Positions 1-11,890 of a stretch of 26,727 bases of DNA are shown here, piece by piece. Where the stretch lies: the NCBI GenBank assembly GCA_001655205.1, contig LPNZ01005340.1, positions 1 to 26,727 on the forward strand, given 5' to 3'. The position numbers and the translations under genes were made by a program. The notes beneath the pieces were generated by a model that saw only the letters and a program-made list of their open reading frames with translations, was not told where the DNA came from and searched no databases. Each line of letters begins with the position of its first letter. The first letter of the stretch is position 1. The stretch comes from Lenisia limosa (taxonomy: Eukaryota; Breviatea).

Positions 1-398
1 CTCTCCCTCAGGTGAAGCATCACACTGCTGAACATAGGAGCCGTTGATTTGGACGTAGTAACAGCCGTCATTTGGACAAGGCAGGGCAGTGCCGTTCATA
101 TTCGTCATGCATCCCGAGGAACATTCGGTCTGGATTGACCCGTTCCAGGTCTGAAGGTATCAAAATGGCCATATGCAACATGGTCAATGATATGGCTGCT
201 TTACCTGGTAGTGGCAGTCTAGGTTGAGACAAGGCAGCGTGAAGTTGTCATGCACTGTGGTGCAACTGTCACAGAGTACAACGCTGGAGTTGACGTAGCT
301 GACACACGGCAACGCATCACAGGGGATGTTTGTGACCCCAGCGTTGAAATGGCACGTGGAGTTGCCACCAGTTGAGTTGGAAGCTAGGGAGGGTAAGT
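1..398 (-). other. C-terminal Cys-rich tandem repeat section of the large surface protein (cut by window edge)
   Basis: Two exons (398-207 and about 151-1) carry roughly 31-33-residue repeats. Each begins (I/L)PC, then C-x-Y, a sequon such as NSS, NGS or NGT, then C-x2-C or C-x3-C before the next LPC. Visible starts are IPCDALPCVSYVNSSVVLCD, LPCLNLDCHYQ..NGSI and LPCPNDGCYYVQINGSYVQQ. Six or more cysteines and repeated N-glycosylation sites point to a disulfide-bonded extracellular stalk or adhesion region. I do not recognise the repeat as a named family. It continues off the left edge. Confidence 0.65.
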
Positions 399-3300
399 AA
401 ATGACAAAGTAATTATACAAATTGAGCCTGTTTAATGCACCCCACCTCTCTCCATGCGCTGCACGAAGCCTGCGATATTTTGCCTCATTTCGTCGATGTC
501 ACCTGGGTTCGTGAGTTATCATCAATACCTATGCCAGATTCCTTTCTTGTTCGACAAAATATACCCCAAGGCATCTCCCTCATACGAGCTGTGGAACTAG
601 CGTCTTCCGAAGAGTAGTAGGCGTTGGCGAAGGCTAAAAATGTCATAAAACAGCTGCAGTGAACACTTTTGACTTTGAGTTGACATATTGTTGGTCAATA
701 GTGCGAAAATAAGAACGTATGTACAATACCCACGGATGGTATCATTGATCAGTCGAGCGTTTTGAGTGATATCGAGACGGCCGTTGATGACGAAACCTTC
801 ATGGAGCCCCTTCATCTGAATGGTGTCAGTAAAGCTCCATATGCCGTAAGTTGATGAGTAAGGTCATTATCGAGACTGGGGAGGGGATAAGGCATGACGT
901 CTCACAAATCAACGCAACATTGAAGGTCAAATATGTACAACGCCATTGAAGGTCAAATATGATCCCAATCATTATGGTGTGTTCGGTCTTAACAAAAGCC
1001 CCGTTAGCAAACCGGTCCGTTGAGGTAGTACGATGCTCCGGCAGCAACTGTAAGAGAAGGTGGGAATACAGCGTAACCAGAGTACGTGAACACCATGGGA
1101 ACCGAGACAGTATCTACGAAATTATCGATGGTTTTTATCTAAAAACAGATGAGATGAAAAAAACTAGGCACCCCTCAAAAAAGCAGTTATTGAGGCTTGT
1201 ATAATATTTCCTCTCCATAAATCACGTTAGTATTGCGCTGCATACTGGTGTCAAGCTTGGTGAGATCCAATCCATCAGCATTAGGGTCGGTCATATGGTT
1301 GTAGACGGTAACTCTGGAGTTGTCGGACGCTGGACCAACGACACCAACCAGGCTAACAGAGTCATGGAGGAAGACCGTAATGTCTTTTTTCAAGTTCCTT
1401 TCATTTTGAAGTAACATTTGCTTACACATTACTTGTGAAGGGCGTGGTGACGGACGTTCCATTAAATTGGAAGGTGTCTGATGTGTAAACAAGAACGGGA
1501 GAATAAAATTGAGCAGAGCCCCCCCCCCTCATACGCTCAGTTCTGCCGGTTGGGAGCACCACGGGCGAATTGACCACTCGTAGATACTGTAGAGTGAAAC
1601 ACATAAAGCTGAGTGCCCAATGTCCGAAACTCAGAAAACACACCGTTATGCTCGGTATTTTTTTTTACTTTATTTCTTGACGTTGAAGAACAAATGTTGG
1701 AGAATTCACAGTAGTACCCCCCCCCCNNNNNNNNNNNNNNNNNNNNNNNNNNNNNNNNNNNNNNNNNNNNNNNNNNNNNNNNNNNNNNNNNNNNNNNNNN
1801 NNNNNNNNNNNNNNNNNNNNNNNNNNNNNNNNNNNNCAAACGATGGAACAATATCAAAAAAGAAACTGATGGTGTGATAACATGGTTAAGACATGTCAGA
1901 AATGTTAACTTTCAATCATCACAAGCCAATAATTGTTCTGCCTATTCCTAATGCATACCAAGCTTTTTGTCGTGTCAATGGGAAGGAAGCCTGCAGCCCC
2001 ACTAGGATATTAAAAATGGGTTTCATTCAACATATGTTTTGCCGTAAAATGTGCAAGTAGGTGCCCATGATAGCCTAATGATATCATATACCTAGTTGCA
2101 CATACATCCGCATTTCATCGTAATGTACTTATGAAATAGATATCGAGAGCTAACGTTCCGGTGATCTCAACTTGGCTTGGGCGAGTGGCCTTGACACCCG
2201 CAGCCCCAGAGGCAGCACCAAGACCTGGTGGTTAGAGCTCAGCTTATGTCGAAATGAACTTTTCAATAGAAATCCAAGGACCCACCCGGTGTGACGGTGA
2301 TAGATGAAAGGTCAATTCCAGCTGTGACCGGAGAGCGAAAGATGACCGCTCCTGAACTGTTAAACGGTCCAAACAGAATCGAGGGGGTGCAGAATCTACC
2401 ATATAGTTGCGGACTACAGCCGTTAGCTTACCTCCGGCTCCACCTGAGCCTTTCATGCCACCGCTACCTCCGTGTCCGCCACTTGCCTACTATGGTAATT
2501 TGCAATTGAGTGAGGGAAAGCACAATTGTAGAGTATGCGACCAAGCCCACGTTGATTGTGCCAGTGAACGAGACGGTTCTTCCTTGGATGATGACACTGC
2601 CACCTGGAGAGTAAGTCAAAGTTAACTTCGCGTTAATAGTAATACGAAGAATAAACAATATCAATACTATTTTAACATCCCTGTAGCATACCTCCACCTC
2701 CCCCAGAGCTATAGGTGGCGCCAACTTTGCCGTTTTCTCCCTTGCAGGAGATGCTGAAAAGTGAAATACTGCCAAGACCCCGGGGTACCCGACAACCTGA
2801 AAAGACCTGGCTTAAACAGCTNNNNNNNNNNNNNNNNNNNNNNNNNNNNNNNNNNNNNNNNNNNNNNNNNNNNNNNNNNNNNNNNNNNNNNNNNNNNNNN
2901 NNNNNNNNNNNNNNNNNNNNNNNNNNNNNNNNNNNNNNNNNNNNNNNNNNNNNNNNNNNNNNNNNNNNNNNNNNNNNNNNNAAGCAAGACGCCGCCATCG
3001 TTGACTGGCGCTCCGGCCCCACCTGTGGCAATGACGTGGCAAGGTAGCAACAGGTTCCGTAACATTTTAGGATACACAGGAGTCAGGCGGCGGAGGGGGT
3101 AATGCCAAGAATAAACAACGGGGAAGAGGAAGGCACATAAAGGGCAGAAGATTTGACGTACCAGGTATGACCGTCCTGAAGGGTTGGAACATAAGGGCGC
3201 TACCCCCGGTGCGTCTTGTTACAATTGGAATGGAGCGGTCCACGCCGCCGGAGCCGAACCCTCCCGCACCTCCTAAGGGAGGAGGGGTATCAGCCCAAAA

Positions 3301-6300
3301 AGCTCAAGTTTAGGAGTGTATCCAGGTTGCGTTAAATCGATGTGGTAATCTGTGCGTTGTATACAAGAATTTCGGGATTTCTTTTGTTACCTCCGCAAAC
3401 CAGCTCCTCCGACTGAAGAGCGGAGCTTCTTTGACCCCGCATTGATCGCATTGGAACTCTGTGAAGAGAAACATGAGGATATTGCCGTATGTGTTCACTG
3501 ATATAAACAAAAAATATTGATCTGCAAATCAAAGCACCCTGCCAACGCTGCCTGGCTGGAACGCCGACATGCCTTTGCCATCTCCGATGATTGAACCCGA
3601 AACTGTCATGGTGTTTCGCGCAGATATCTCCACTCGACCCAGAATCATCACCTGCGTTGTAACAACTTCAAACCAGACAGTCAGGTAAGATATTGGTGTT
3701 ATCCATTTGCCACGACCCCACAGTTCCTTGGATGTTCACGTTCTGGAACACCTTGACTCCGTCACCGTAGTACATCGAATAGGGGTCCTGCATCGTCAGT
3801 CAGAATGGGACATTGTAATGACAGCAACATTGACTAACCTCGTAAGTTGCAAGGTCCTCGATGTTTCCGCCTTTGAAGGCGCAAGTCTTGCCAGCAGGAA
3901 CCGAAAGATCGCCCCCTGTTCATGTTAAAGGGAACCAGGCAAGGGTGTGATCACTCAATTTCGTTTTTTATGTACTAGATAAATCATACAGTCTTTCATT
4001 AGGTCAGAGGGATGACATATAAAAGAAGGTAGTATCTAGCCGAAGCCGTCCACCGTCACACTTATAAAACAAGGTAGTATCTAGCCGAAGCCGACCACCA
4101 TCACACTTATCAGAGATATGAATAACACATATATAGACTGCAGACTGCCCCCCCCCCCATCGTACCAGCTGAATAAATTGAGCAGTCGCAATACCCGTCG
4201 GTTGTATAGGTTGCATTGGGTGAGGCTGTTAGTAAGAACAGAGTACTGCATATCATATGTCACATTGCCACCACCCTTCCATGAACCGCCTACTGGTGCA
4301 AATACCATTGCAGTCGTATTGGGGGGTCCCACACTGACCGCACACGTTTTTTGGTTCGCCTAAGATGGTGATTGGCAATGGCGGTGTCATGAGTACTCAG
4401 TAAACACAGCATTAGGCGCCACATAGCCCCCTCACCACCAAGCATGCCATCACACGACTCCGAAGGTGTGAGACACGTGCGACAGCCAAGAGGGGTCGAC
4501 GAATTGTTGATCTAAAAAGGTAAACATAACAAAGAATAGCCCGAATGGCAGAACCCGAAAACCCCCGTACTGAGGAGAAAATATGGTCCCTGTTAACCGA
4601 ACAACAAAGACTGTCAAGACCTGACAAGTCTAATTCCCATTCAACTTCAACCTAAAGCATCAAGACAATCCAGCTTTAATCACATAAAACAAAGCTTGAA
4701 ATATCAGACATACTGGATAGTTGACGGCCATGTCAGTGATCTTGGGTGTGTCAATGATGACAAGACTTGACATGGTGATGTTGTTCCAAATATTGTTGAA
4801 TACCGGCACCGTCCTACAGTCGATCACAAATGAGGGTTCAGATTCAATGGAAAAGTAGTTTGATAATTCACTGATAAATATATATTCACGTTATCTGCTT
4901 TTCATTGACAGAAGCAATTCCTCCTAACAGGAGGAAAGACATAAGAAATCGCCCAAGAAATCGCCCAAAACATGATAACCGGTGGGCTCCAACCTTAGGC
5001 TGGGCAAGTTAATTAGGAAAACAGTGTTCCAGGTGGTGGCAGCAACAGTCAAGGAGTCAAGGTCAGCATTGTTCTCGAGATGGAGGGAGTGGGGCTGAAT
5101 TGGTAAGTTTGAAGGCTGCTGGGACAGAACGCCTACTTCATTATCATTGTGCTGCCAGTACAGGTTTTGTATCCCGGTGTTGTTCATCAGAAGGTAGCCA
5201 AGATTCTACACCCGTTAATCAAGACACACCCGTTAATCAAGGCACGGTGTCACTTCAGTTTGGATGAAATGTCAAAAGAGAACCACTTACTGTGGAAAGT
5301 CCACCCTGACTCCTACCGTCGGACTTAAGGAAACGTAGGTGAGCTTGGGAAGGCCAATTAGATGAACTGTTTGATGAATACCATCAGCAGAGAAATATGA
5401 AGTGTTACAGGATTAATTCTCTGTCAAACCTGTCAAACCTTCTCATTTAAAAAATATTTATATATTATACATTTTAATATATTGATATATGTATGTTAAA
5501 AAAAGTATCAATAGTTGACACATACTCTCTTGGTAGGTGCTATCCGGGATATTGAAATTGGTCAGACTTGGGCAGTTCTCGACAATGAAGGTGCTACCTG
5601 TGAGGATGTGATATCAAAATCAGAGGAAACATTTAACAATGCACCCAGCCAACGCTGTTTAATTAAAAGGAAACCGTAAATGGCAGTGAGGTCAACGTTG
5701 TTCCGGATCTCAACCTAAGGCATTACACAGAACATTTCCAAGAGCAAACCGTCATTCGGCGTGACTTGGTGACTCCATCATTATTGCGGAGCATGTTGAT
5801 GGTTTTGAGGCCTGCAGGATGAACATGTCTATAAAGGGGGGAGAGGGAGGACCTCACCCCCTCGAGAAATGGACACAGAAGAATGATAAGTAGTGCAATT
5901 GTGCATTATAGTATATGCTCATATATTCAGAGCCTACCAGATACATTGTCAAACAAGACGTACGTTACATTCCGCACATAGTCGAAGCCTCCGAACTCTT
6001 CATTCGAGACAGTGGCATCCACCATTTGGAAAACATCTGAAGGGTAAACTCGTTGGGTTGAAAAGGTTACATTGAAGTAATAATACATATAAGATAATAC
6101 GCTCTCAAAGCAAATACTTCCGTGCCTTTGAGAGGGCACACTGCTCACCAATGTAACGAACGTTGGTGTAGTCCATATATTCAGGAAGGGTTCCTGATAA
6201 GTACATGTTTTGCACGTACTGAAAGGTCAAGTTTTGAGATATAATTAACAAACGCTTGTTTTGCCCTAAACCAAATTTTATTCAAAAAAGCGCACCCTAC

Positions 6301-8676
6301 TTTGATCTTATCAATATGATTATGATAGAGACCAACGGAATGCATGAATTTCCAACAATTAACTGTTACCACCCTACAGAGAGCTGATTCAATTGAACGT
6401 TAGTTTGGACGTCAATTAAGCTGAATTCCCCAACATTGCGCGGGTAAATATCTAAGCTGTGAACCGTGTAATGAATTCAACTCAAAGAAAAATAAATGAA
6501 AGTAACACCAAACGCCACAAATAAAACGCCTACTGTATAGATCAGCATTCTGTGGGATGTTTTTCAGAATAAAGAACTCCAAGTCTTGCTCTAAACAGTC
6601 AACAAAGGGTTGGTCTCAGACCAATGAAAGCGGAGACCTTTTGTCAAATACACCAGTCCTCACCGTTCAGTGTGACTGTGTAACCATACTCATCGCGACC
6701 AAACGAAAGGCTGTGGAACAACGGTGCGTTGCTGGGGAGGGGGGGGGGGAGGTGAAAATGGCAACAACAAATCAACTCTCTTGGATAAGCATTTAAGAAA
6801 CACTCAAGGGTTAAAAAAAAAGCCCAAGCCAGTTGCTTTTGCACCACCGAATCCCATCACTCCAGCGTGTGTGTATGCGGGAGCCCTTGCCTACGAAATT
6901 TCAAGACCAGTCAGATTTTGTACCCGCGAGAAGTACAGTGTTTCGAAGGCAGTATTCTCATGAGACTAAAACATGAGTTCATGGAAGGAAACAAAGTCCA
7001 ATAGGAGGAAGCTGCTAAAACAATAAAACCCTTTTTCATTTTATGCCACGCCCACGCGAATACTGATGACTTTGGGCACATTGAGAACGACAGACTAAAC
7101 GGTTAAGCAGAGGATATCTGGTGTTTTGTACAATTATCAACGTAACCAAACGTTACAGCTGATACACAACAATGAAGAGTCTCTCAGGCTCACCTTGAGT
7201 TTGACATTTGATATAAACTCGGCCGTAGTTGACAAATGGACGGGCTGGCTAGCAACAACGTGGTCACCAAATACACGCAAGTCTGTAATGGTGAGATATT
7301 CAGCGAGGGTACCGAAAATTCGTATCAATACCACGTGCCATACCGTCACAACCACGGACATAAATCGTGTTGAAAGCATCAGTATCAACACTGAGGGTCA
7401 CAACCTCAAGTCCCAATACATTCTCAAGATGAAGGTCTACACTTAGGTCAATTCAAGTATCCTAGAAATGAGGTATAATTATACCTTTAGGTTCCCTTGA
7501 TTGCATTATATTAATCTGTAATGATCCCCGAGGAAAGAAAAACTCCAGCTCACTGTGTGCGTTGATTTCAGCCTTGGTTGTTACACTGTTTGAGCAGTTC
7601 CTATGGAGTAATGAGGGAGAACACAGTTATGCATATGACATTCTGTTGAAACAATCGGGTATGCGGTTTAACATAATAAGGAACATTCACAATAGCAGGC
7701 GACAGAATCAGAGGAGCACCAACTTCAAGGAAAAGGAATTGAATCTGCTGGCCTCGAAAACGGAGAGGTCACAGGACGGTACTACAATATGAGAGGCATT
7801 GCAACATTGCACAAAAAAAACGCTTGGATGCAATTAGATCGACTCCTCATACCATTCTCAATTGACATCTCTGAAGCTGAGAAAGAAACAGAGGATGGAG
7901 AGAGGGTATCAACTAAAGTTCACGTTATGGGGAAAGGGACTGTGATGATCCAGGAAATGTGTGAAAAGAAAACAGAAAAATTTTCGTGTTAGAGTTAGAG
8001 TTAGAGGTGATTTAAAGATCGGGAAGAGTCCTCATACAGATATAGGAAGCAGAGTCGGCATTGATGGTGACCAGTGAGACATTGATATCTGAGTGGTGAG
8101 AAGATTAATGGGCGGCAAGAAGCCAAATAACTTGGAGATGGCAAAAGTGACCACTCACTGGAAAGGCGGATTCGGCCTCCATAGAGAGGAATATTGAAAG
8201 TAACTGGTGCTACGATGGTGCCTGAAGAATAACAAACTCTTACAACTCAGGAGTGAAGAATGTTCGGAAAACAGTAGAACAGAATAGTTATTGAAACCAG
8301 GCGGTATTCCACCGAAATGCCCATACCCTTAATAATGAGTTCATCAGCAGAGGAGAGAGAGCTCAGGTTGAAGTCAACTGAAACGTGAGAAAGCCCCAAG
8401 CCATGGCTTGACAAACCTGGCGAGATAGTGATTGTACCATTCACAGAAGCGATTGATTCCAGCTGTGTTATTGCTGAAGCGCCACTCAGAACAACAATAC
8501 TGGAAGAAAACGAAGTACATGATGTGTAATCTGTTGCGTCCGATAAAACTCCTCCAGTACAAACAATAGCCTCTAATTTAAAGGTTATTTAAGATAGTAG
8601 AGAACATACCAGAACCTCCAAAAAATGAAATACAAAACAAGAGCAAAACCGCTCCAATTGAGTAGAAGTTCCTCAT
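1..8676 (-). CDS. Large secreted/surface multidomain protein, partial (3' end beyond left edge)
   Basis: The start ATG is at 8676. Exon 1 (8676-8610) encodes a signal peptide, MRNFYSIGAVLLLFCISF, followed by GGSG. A 37-nt intron leads to exon 2 (8572-8327), then exon 3 (8221-8159), all joined in phase 1. More than 30 further small exons follow with introns of about 35-250 nt. Sections in order: N-terminal beta-solenoid; leucine-rich/receptor-L-like repeats (about 7400-4700); Cys-rich linker (about 4360-4130); glycine-rich beta-helix (about 3940-2160); mixed strand-rich section (about 1640-640); C-terminal Cys-rich repeats (398-1). Many N-x-S/T sequons and paired cysteines fit an exported glycoprotein. 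Two assembly gaps interrupt the gene. No membrane anchor or cytoplasmic domain is visible, so it may be a receptor, a wall protein or a secreted adhesin. Export is well supported; function is unknown. Exact exon borders between 4400 and 4650 and between 2000 and 2160 are uncertain. Confidence 0.8.
918..961. repeat. Direct repeat of 18 bp, period 26
   Basis: The sequence cattgaaggtcaaatatg occurs at 918-935 and 944-961 with eight bases between. It lies in an intron of the minus-strand surface protein gene. Confidence 0.9.
1727..1836. other. Assembly gap (110 N)
   Basis: A run of N directly follows a ten-base C tract. It falls inside the large surface protein gene and may hide an exon. Confidence 1.
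2160..3940 (-). other. Glycine-rich beta-helix section of the large surface protein
   Basis: Minus-strand exons here alternate short strands such as VEISARNTMTVSGSIIGDGK, GGSVIIQGRTVSFTGTIN and GAVIFRSPVTAGIDLSSITV with glycine-dense linkers such as GGAGGFGSGGVDRS and SGGHGGSGGMKGSGGAGG. Most introns split a GG dipeptide in phase 1 (G|GT..AG|G), which hides the linkers from simple ORF calls. The pattern 'SGG.GG...I.(A/G)..V..SG.I.A.GG' is that of right-handed beta-helix surface proteins with glycine-rich turns. A 160-bp gap (2822-2981) lies inside this section and may hide more of it. Confidence 0.55.
2822..2981. other. Assembly gap (160 N)
   Basis: A run of N inside the glycine-rich section. 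The flanking exon on its right ends GGAGAPVNDGGVLL and is open into the gap, so coding sequence is missing here. Confidence 1.
4018..4107. repeat. 45-bp tandem duplication in an intron of the large surface protein gene
   Basis: Copies at 4018-4062 and 4063-4107 differ at only a few positions (agaagg/acaagg, gtccaccgtc/gaccaccatc). They lie inside the intron between the exon encoding GYCDCSIYS and the exon encoding GGDLSVPAGKTC. Read on the minus strand the unit is open in one frame (KCDGGRLRLDTT repeated), but exon phases on both sides join without it. Confidence 0.85.
4127..4360 (-). other. Cys-rich linker between the two solenoid sections
   Basis: Two small exons encode NVCGQCGTPQYDCNGICTS and, after an intron, SPNATYTTDGYCDCSIYS. 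The first matches the general C-x2-C-G-x5-C-x3-C spacing of short disulfide modules in extracellular proteins. The second has a sequon (NAT) and a CDC pair. The downstream intron starts with GTACGAT followed by a long G run (4149-4160 read on the minus strand) and contains a 45-bp tandem duplication. Confidence 0.5.
4690..7391 (-). other. Leucine-rich / receptor-L-like solenoid section of the large surface protein
   Basis: Successive short exons on the minus strand each carry one or two strand-turn units with a regular leucine and asparagine pattern. Examples are VEIRNNVDLTAIY (5714-5675), FIVENCPSLTNFNIPDS (about 5590-5535), LKTINMLRNND (about 5820), SLHLENNADLDSLTV (about 5090-5020), VTYVLFDNVSG (about 5970-5940) and LEFFILKNIPQNADLY (about 6590-6540). 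The 'L.I.NN..L..I' rhythm is typical of receptor L domains and fungal Ecm33-type wall proteins; one unit (YLSGTLPEY, about 6200) reads more like a plant-type leucine-rich repeat. Exons often end in phase 1 or phase 0, so units could be gained by exon duplication. Family assignment rests on pattern only. Confidence 0.6.
5208..5241. repeat. Direct repeat of 16 bp, period 18
   Basis: The sequence acacccgttaatcaag occurs at 5208-5223 and 5226-5241. It lies just upstream (minus strand) of the exon encoding NLGYLLMNNTGIQNLY, that is, in the intron's 3' part. Confidence 0.9.
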
Positions 8677-9967
8677 AGCCAGGCAAAAAGCCGCGTTGTG
8701 GCGAACAATGGTCGTTTGCTCAATAACAGAAAAGCCCTAAGTCAATTAAGTATCAAAAATGACCCTGTTGTATTTACGGAGTCATGTCAACGTGTAAACT
8801 ACGTGTAAATAATTTAGCAATTTAAGGGATTTTAACCACAGAAAAAGTATTGTCTCGGAGGTGGTATTTAGTAATTTCCTGAAAATCCAAGACTATTGGT
8901 GTATTGGTGTGTTATCAACTGCTTCATTAATTCAGCAACATGATAAAAATCAATATTTAATGTAAACCACAGGGTATTTAGTGAAATAACGTTGAAACAA
9001 CCAGTGTATTCTGCCACGTCATTACCAGTATCTAGTCCAATCCCTAGTCTCCTCCTACCTAATAACCGCTTATAGTAGTAACATATATAAATCAGGAGAT
9101 ACCCTGCCTCTTTTCACTATTCACGCCCAGCACCAGCCAATACCGCATCATTGCCTTTTGAGGTCACTTTACAGTTTCACGACTACCGCGCTGCTGCGTT
9201 TTAACCTCTTAATCAAGTTCTATCTTGTCGAACGGTACAATAAATAAATTTATCATATCACACCGTCCATATATCTGTGAATTTTCCTCTATCTGTGAAA
9301 AAAAGCCAAATGANNNNNNNNNNNNNNNNNNNNNNNNNNNNNNNNNNNNNNNNNNNNNNNNNNNNNNNNNNNNNNNNNNNNNNNNNNNNNNNNNNNNNNN
9401 NNNNNNNNNNNNNNNNNNNNNNNNNNNNNNNNNNNNNNNNNNNNNNNNNNNNNNNNNNNNNNNNNNNNNNNNNNNNNNNNNNNNNNNNNNNNNNNNNNNN
9501 NNNNNNNNNNNNNNNNNNNNNNNNNNNNNNNNNNNNNNNNNNNNNNNNNNTTGATATATCATATTCAGTTGCGAGTTCCATTCTTCTGGGTTCTAACATC
9601 ATGTAACTCTTGCACCGTGGGTTTTCTCACAACAGTTATTAGGTGTTTCGCTGTTCCGCTATTTTGGATTCCACCGATAAGCGACTGTTATAGGACCTCA
9701 ATTGCACAAACTGGACTCTTCACTTGGTTGGGAACTTTGCTTCTAACGTTTTAGTCAAAAAACACCTTTTTTTCAAACTGATAAAACTCTTGACTGCCAA
9801 GACCACTTTCTACGATGCCGAAGTTAGATATTTAGTAAGTATTCGTCACACGGCAGGCATTGTTTGGGAACCCTAGTACATTTTCACTCCAAATTAGAAG
9901 TTGTCGCTTTTGTAATTTGGGCGGTGTGTTTGGGAGGAAGTCGGTCGGGCGGGTGTCGCCGGTTTAG
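8677..9967. other. Intergenic region between divergent surface-protein genes, with assembly gap
   Basis: This stretch separates the start of the minus-strand surface protein from the first well-supported exon of the plus-strand solenoid gene. It holds a 237-bp gap (9314-9550). A TATA-like tract (acatatataaatc) at about 9081-9093 faces the plus-strand gene. Between 9551 and 9950 several short open stretches with possible splice signals could be 5' exons of the plus-strand gene, but I could not chain them in frame. The true start of that gene may lie here or in the gap. Confidence 0.5.
9314..9550. other. Assembly gap (237 N)
   Basis: The largest gap in the window. It lies upstream of the plus-strand solenoid gene and may hide its first exon. 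Confidence 1.
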
Positions 9968-11702
9968 TGAAAATGCACGATCCTGTTTGGCATCATTGCA
10001 AAATTTGAAGGAAGCGTAAGAAAATCAAATTATCTATCAAGAAAAATGGGCATGAAATGCAGTATCCCAAAATAACTTCGTAGAGCTTTTCTTTGGAGGA
10101 CAATAGCTTTAATAACAATCAAGTAACTTCTGATTGTATGGAAACAGGCATTCTTGGAGGTGTGAGTGAATACAAATGCAAGTCTAAATACTTTTTTCAG
10201 GATATACAGGACATTCTGGTACTTTTGAAATGCGCAACAACACGTTCAGTGATATTACCATTTCATATGTAAGTTTATGTTATTATTGCTCTCATGATTT
10301 AGTACTGTGTTATTAAAGCCGAGTCAAGGGCAGGCGTACTGTTAAGTAGCGTTTACAAGAGAGGTTGTGAAATAAACGGATTGGTTATTAGGTTTTTTGG
10401 GGGGTGACCTGTTTAGGTTGCATTGGCAGGGTTTCATGGGAGTGGCTGTGTCTTTGGAGACATTTATCCAGCAACGGTAAGAGGAGAAGTCGTATATATA
10501 TCATATATACCTCGTGTGACCGTTCTTTAGACAGAAACAATAAGCATGCGTATTCTGAAAGTGCAATGTACTCATGTATCCAATTTCAATTCCGACCATA
10601 ATTATGCTTCTGGGTTTTCTGCCCGAGTTCTTAGTTGGAACCTCAATGGTTCTCACCGGCGTATAATGTATAATACTCTGATTCAAATTGATGAAACTTT
10701 CTTTGATGTCATGGTAAGTATAATTTGTTCTATTGTGTCGTTGTTCATAATTCCTAAGCGCATAACTTTCCTCTTTGGTCAGTTCAAATCCGTCATGTTT
10801 CTGGATCATTCCTAACGAGTGCCGGAGGAGTCGTAAGCTGGTTGAGCAGAAGTATGGACTCTGGTGAAAATGTTCTAAAGATTAGCAATGTGAAGGTTTG
10901 TTGGGGTTTTTTATCTTTTAGTTTTAGATGAACCTCTGGGTGAATGGTGAAACAATTGATAAAAGTGTCTGTGTTGTCGGCTCAATAAGCAAAGCTACCA
11001 TAAATGTTAGTGTTAATTTCTCCACACAGGTACCTTATATCTTAGGTGAAAACATTTGAGTGCACAATACAGTCGTACTTAGGAAATCAAGTAAGTCGGT
11101 CAATAATTATTCATTAATAAACATGGAATATCTTAAGAATTAATTTCAAAAATGTTGTGATATACTGTGTGGTTGTATATCACTCCATCCAGTTAGCTGG
11201 TTTCCTTATGAGTACACAATTCGACACCAGGACAACAGCAATTCTCGGCTTGGGGGTCTATTAATTGCGAAGCTGGTCTGGTTGCCTATAAAACGACAAA
11301 TGAGTTGAACATTGAGGCCCTTGAGTTCAAGGATTTCTCAACGGGCGCGGTTACTTTCAAACTTGATAATGTATTCCCGGGTGATCATATTTCGGGAGTC
11401 CTGGTCGGTGCGCTGGATCAAACTTTGTCAATGTTCAACAGTTACCTTGTTGCCAATCCACAGATTCCATTAATTGGGTGGGGAAGCATGCGCAGTTGTT
11501 TGACTTTTCAGCTGGTCCTTGAGGATCTATTACTCAGCATTGTTCCTTGACGGTTTCCAAATATGCTCACCGGATTCGAATATCGTTAATCTCGTTAGCC
11601 CGTAAGTGATCGTGATTCGTTTCCACTCATACTCCTCACAATATTGGAGCTTCTGGGTTTGACTCGACTTTGAATGTTTTGTTGGGCAGGATATTTTACT
11701 AA
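9968..11702 (+). CDS. Solenoid (right-handed beta-helix-like) protein, 5' end unresolved
   Basis: Twelve exons chain with matching codon phase: 9968-10015, 10086-10159, 10201-10268, 10303-10383, 10417-10476, 10531-10648, 10783-10895, 10928-11005, 11046-11090, 11239-11477, 11512-11601 and 11690-11702 (stop TAA). Introns are 32-148 nt. The product repeats short strand-turn units with asparagine ladders and glycines, such as NSFNNNQV, GHSGTFEMRNNTFSDITISY, AGVLLSSVYKRGCEINGL and LNIEALEFKDFSTGAVTF. This is the style of pectin-lyase-fold (right-handed beta-helix) surface proteins of protists. No signal peptide was found because the first exon is missing or lies upstream, possibly in the gap. The C-terminus is the short peptide SPIFY. 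No membrane anchor or catalytic motif was seen. Function is unknown. Confidence 0.65.
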
Positions 11703-11890
11703 CACTGACGAATAGAGCACAGGGTGTGAAAGTAAGACGCCACCACATTTGTCACTGCTGTAGGTTATGAGCTATGATAATGACACCAAGGAAAGAAGCA
11801 CAAGTTGTGTAATAAGAGAGGTGAACTTGACACATCAATATTCTCACTTGTTTATTCTTTTATGTGTTTTGACGAGAGTAATGAATGATT

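Noticed and set aside
7988-8007. Short ttagag repeats resembling a telomere motif
   Set aside because: Only about three units, inside an intron of the surface protein gene; too short and imperfect to be telomeric.
11030-11046. A 16-nt intron (GTACC...TTAG) in the plus-strand solenoid gene
   Set aside because: A 40-nt intron starting at the GTTAGT donor at 11006 gives the same downstream frame and a more usual length.
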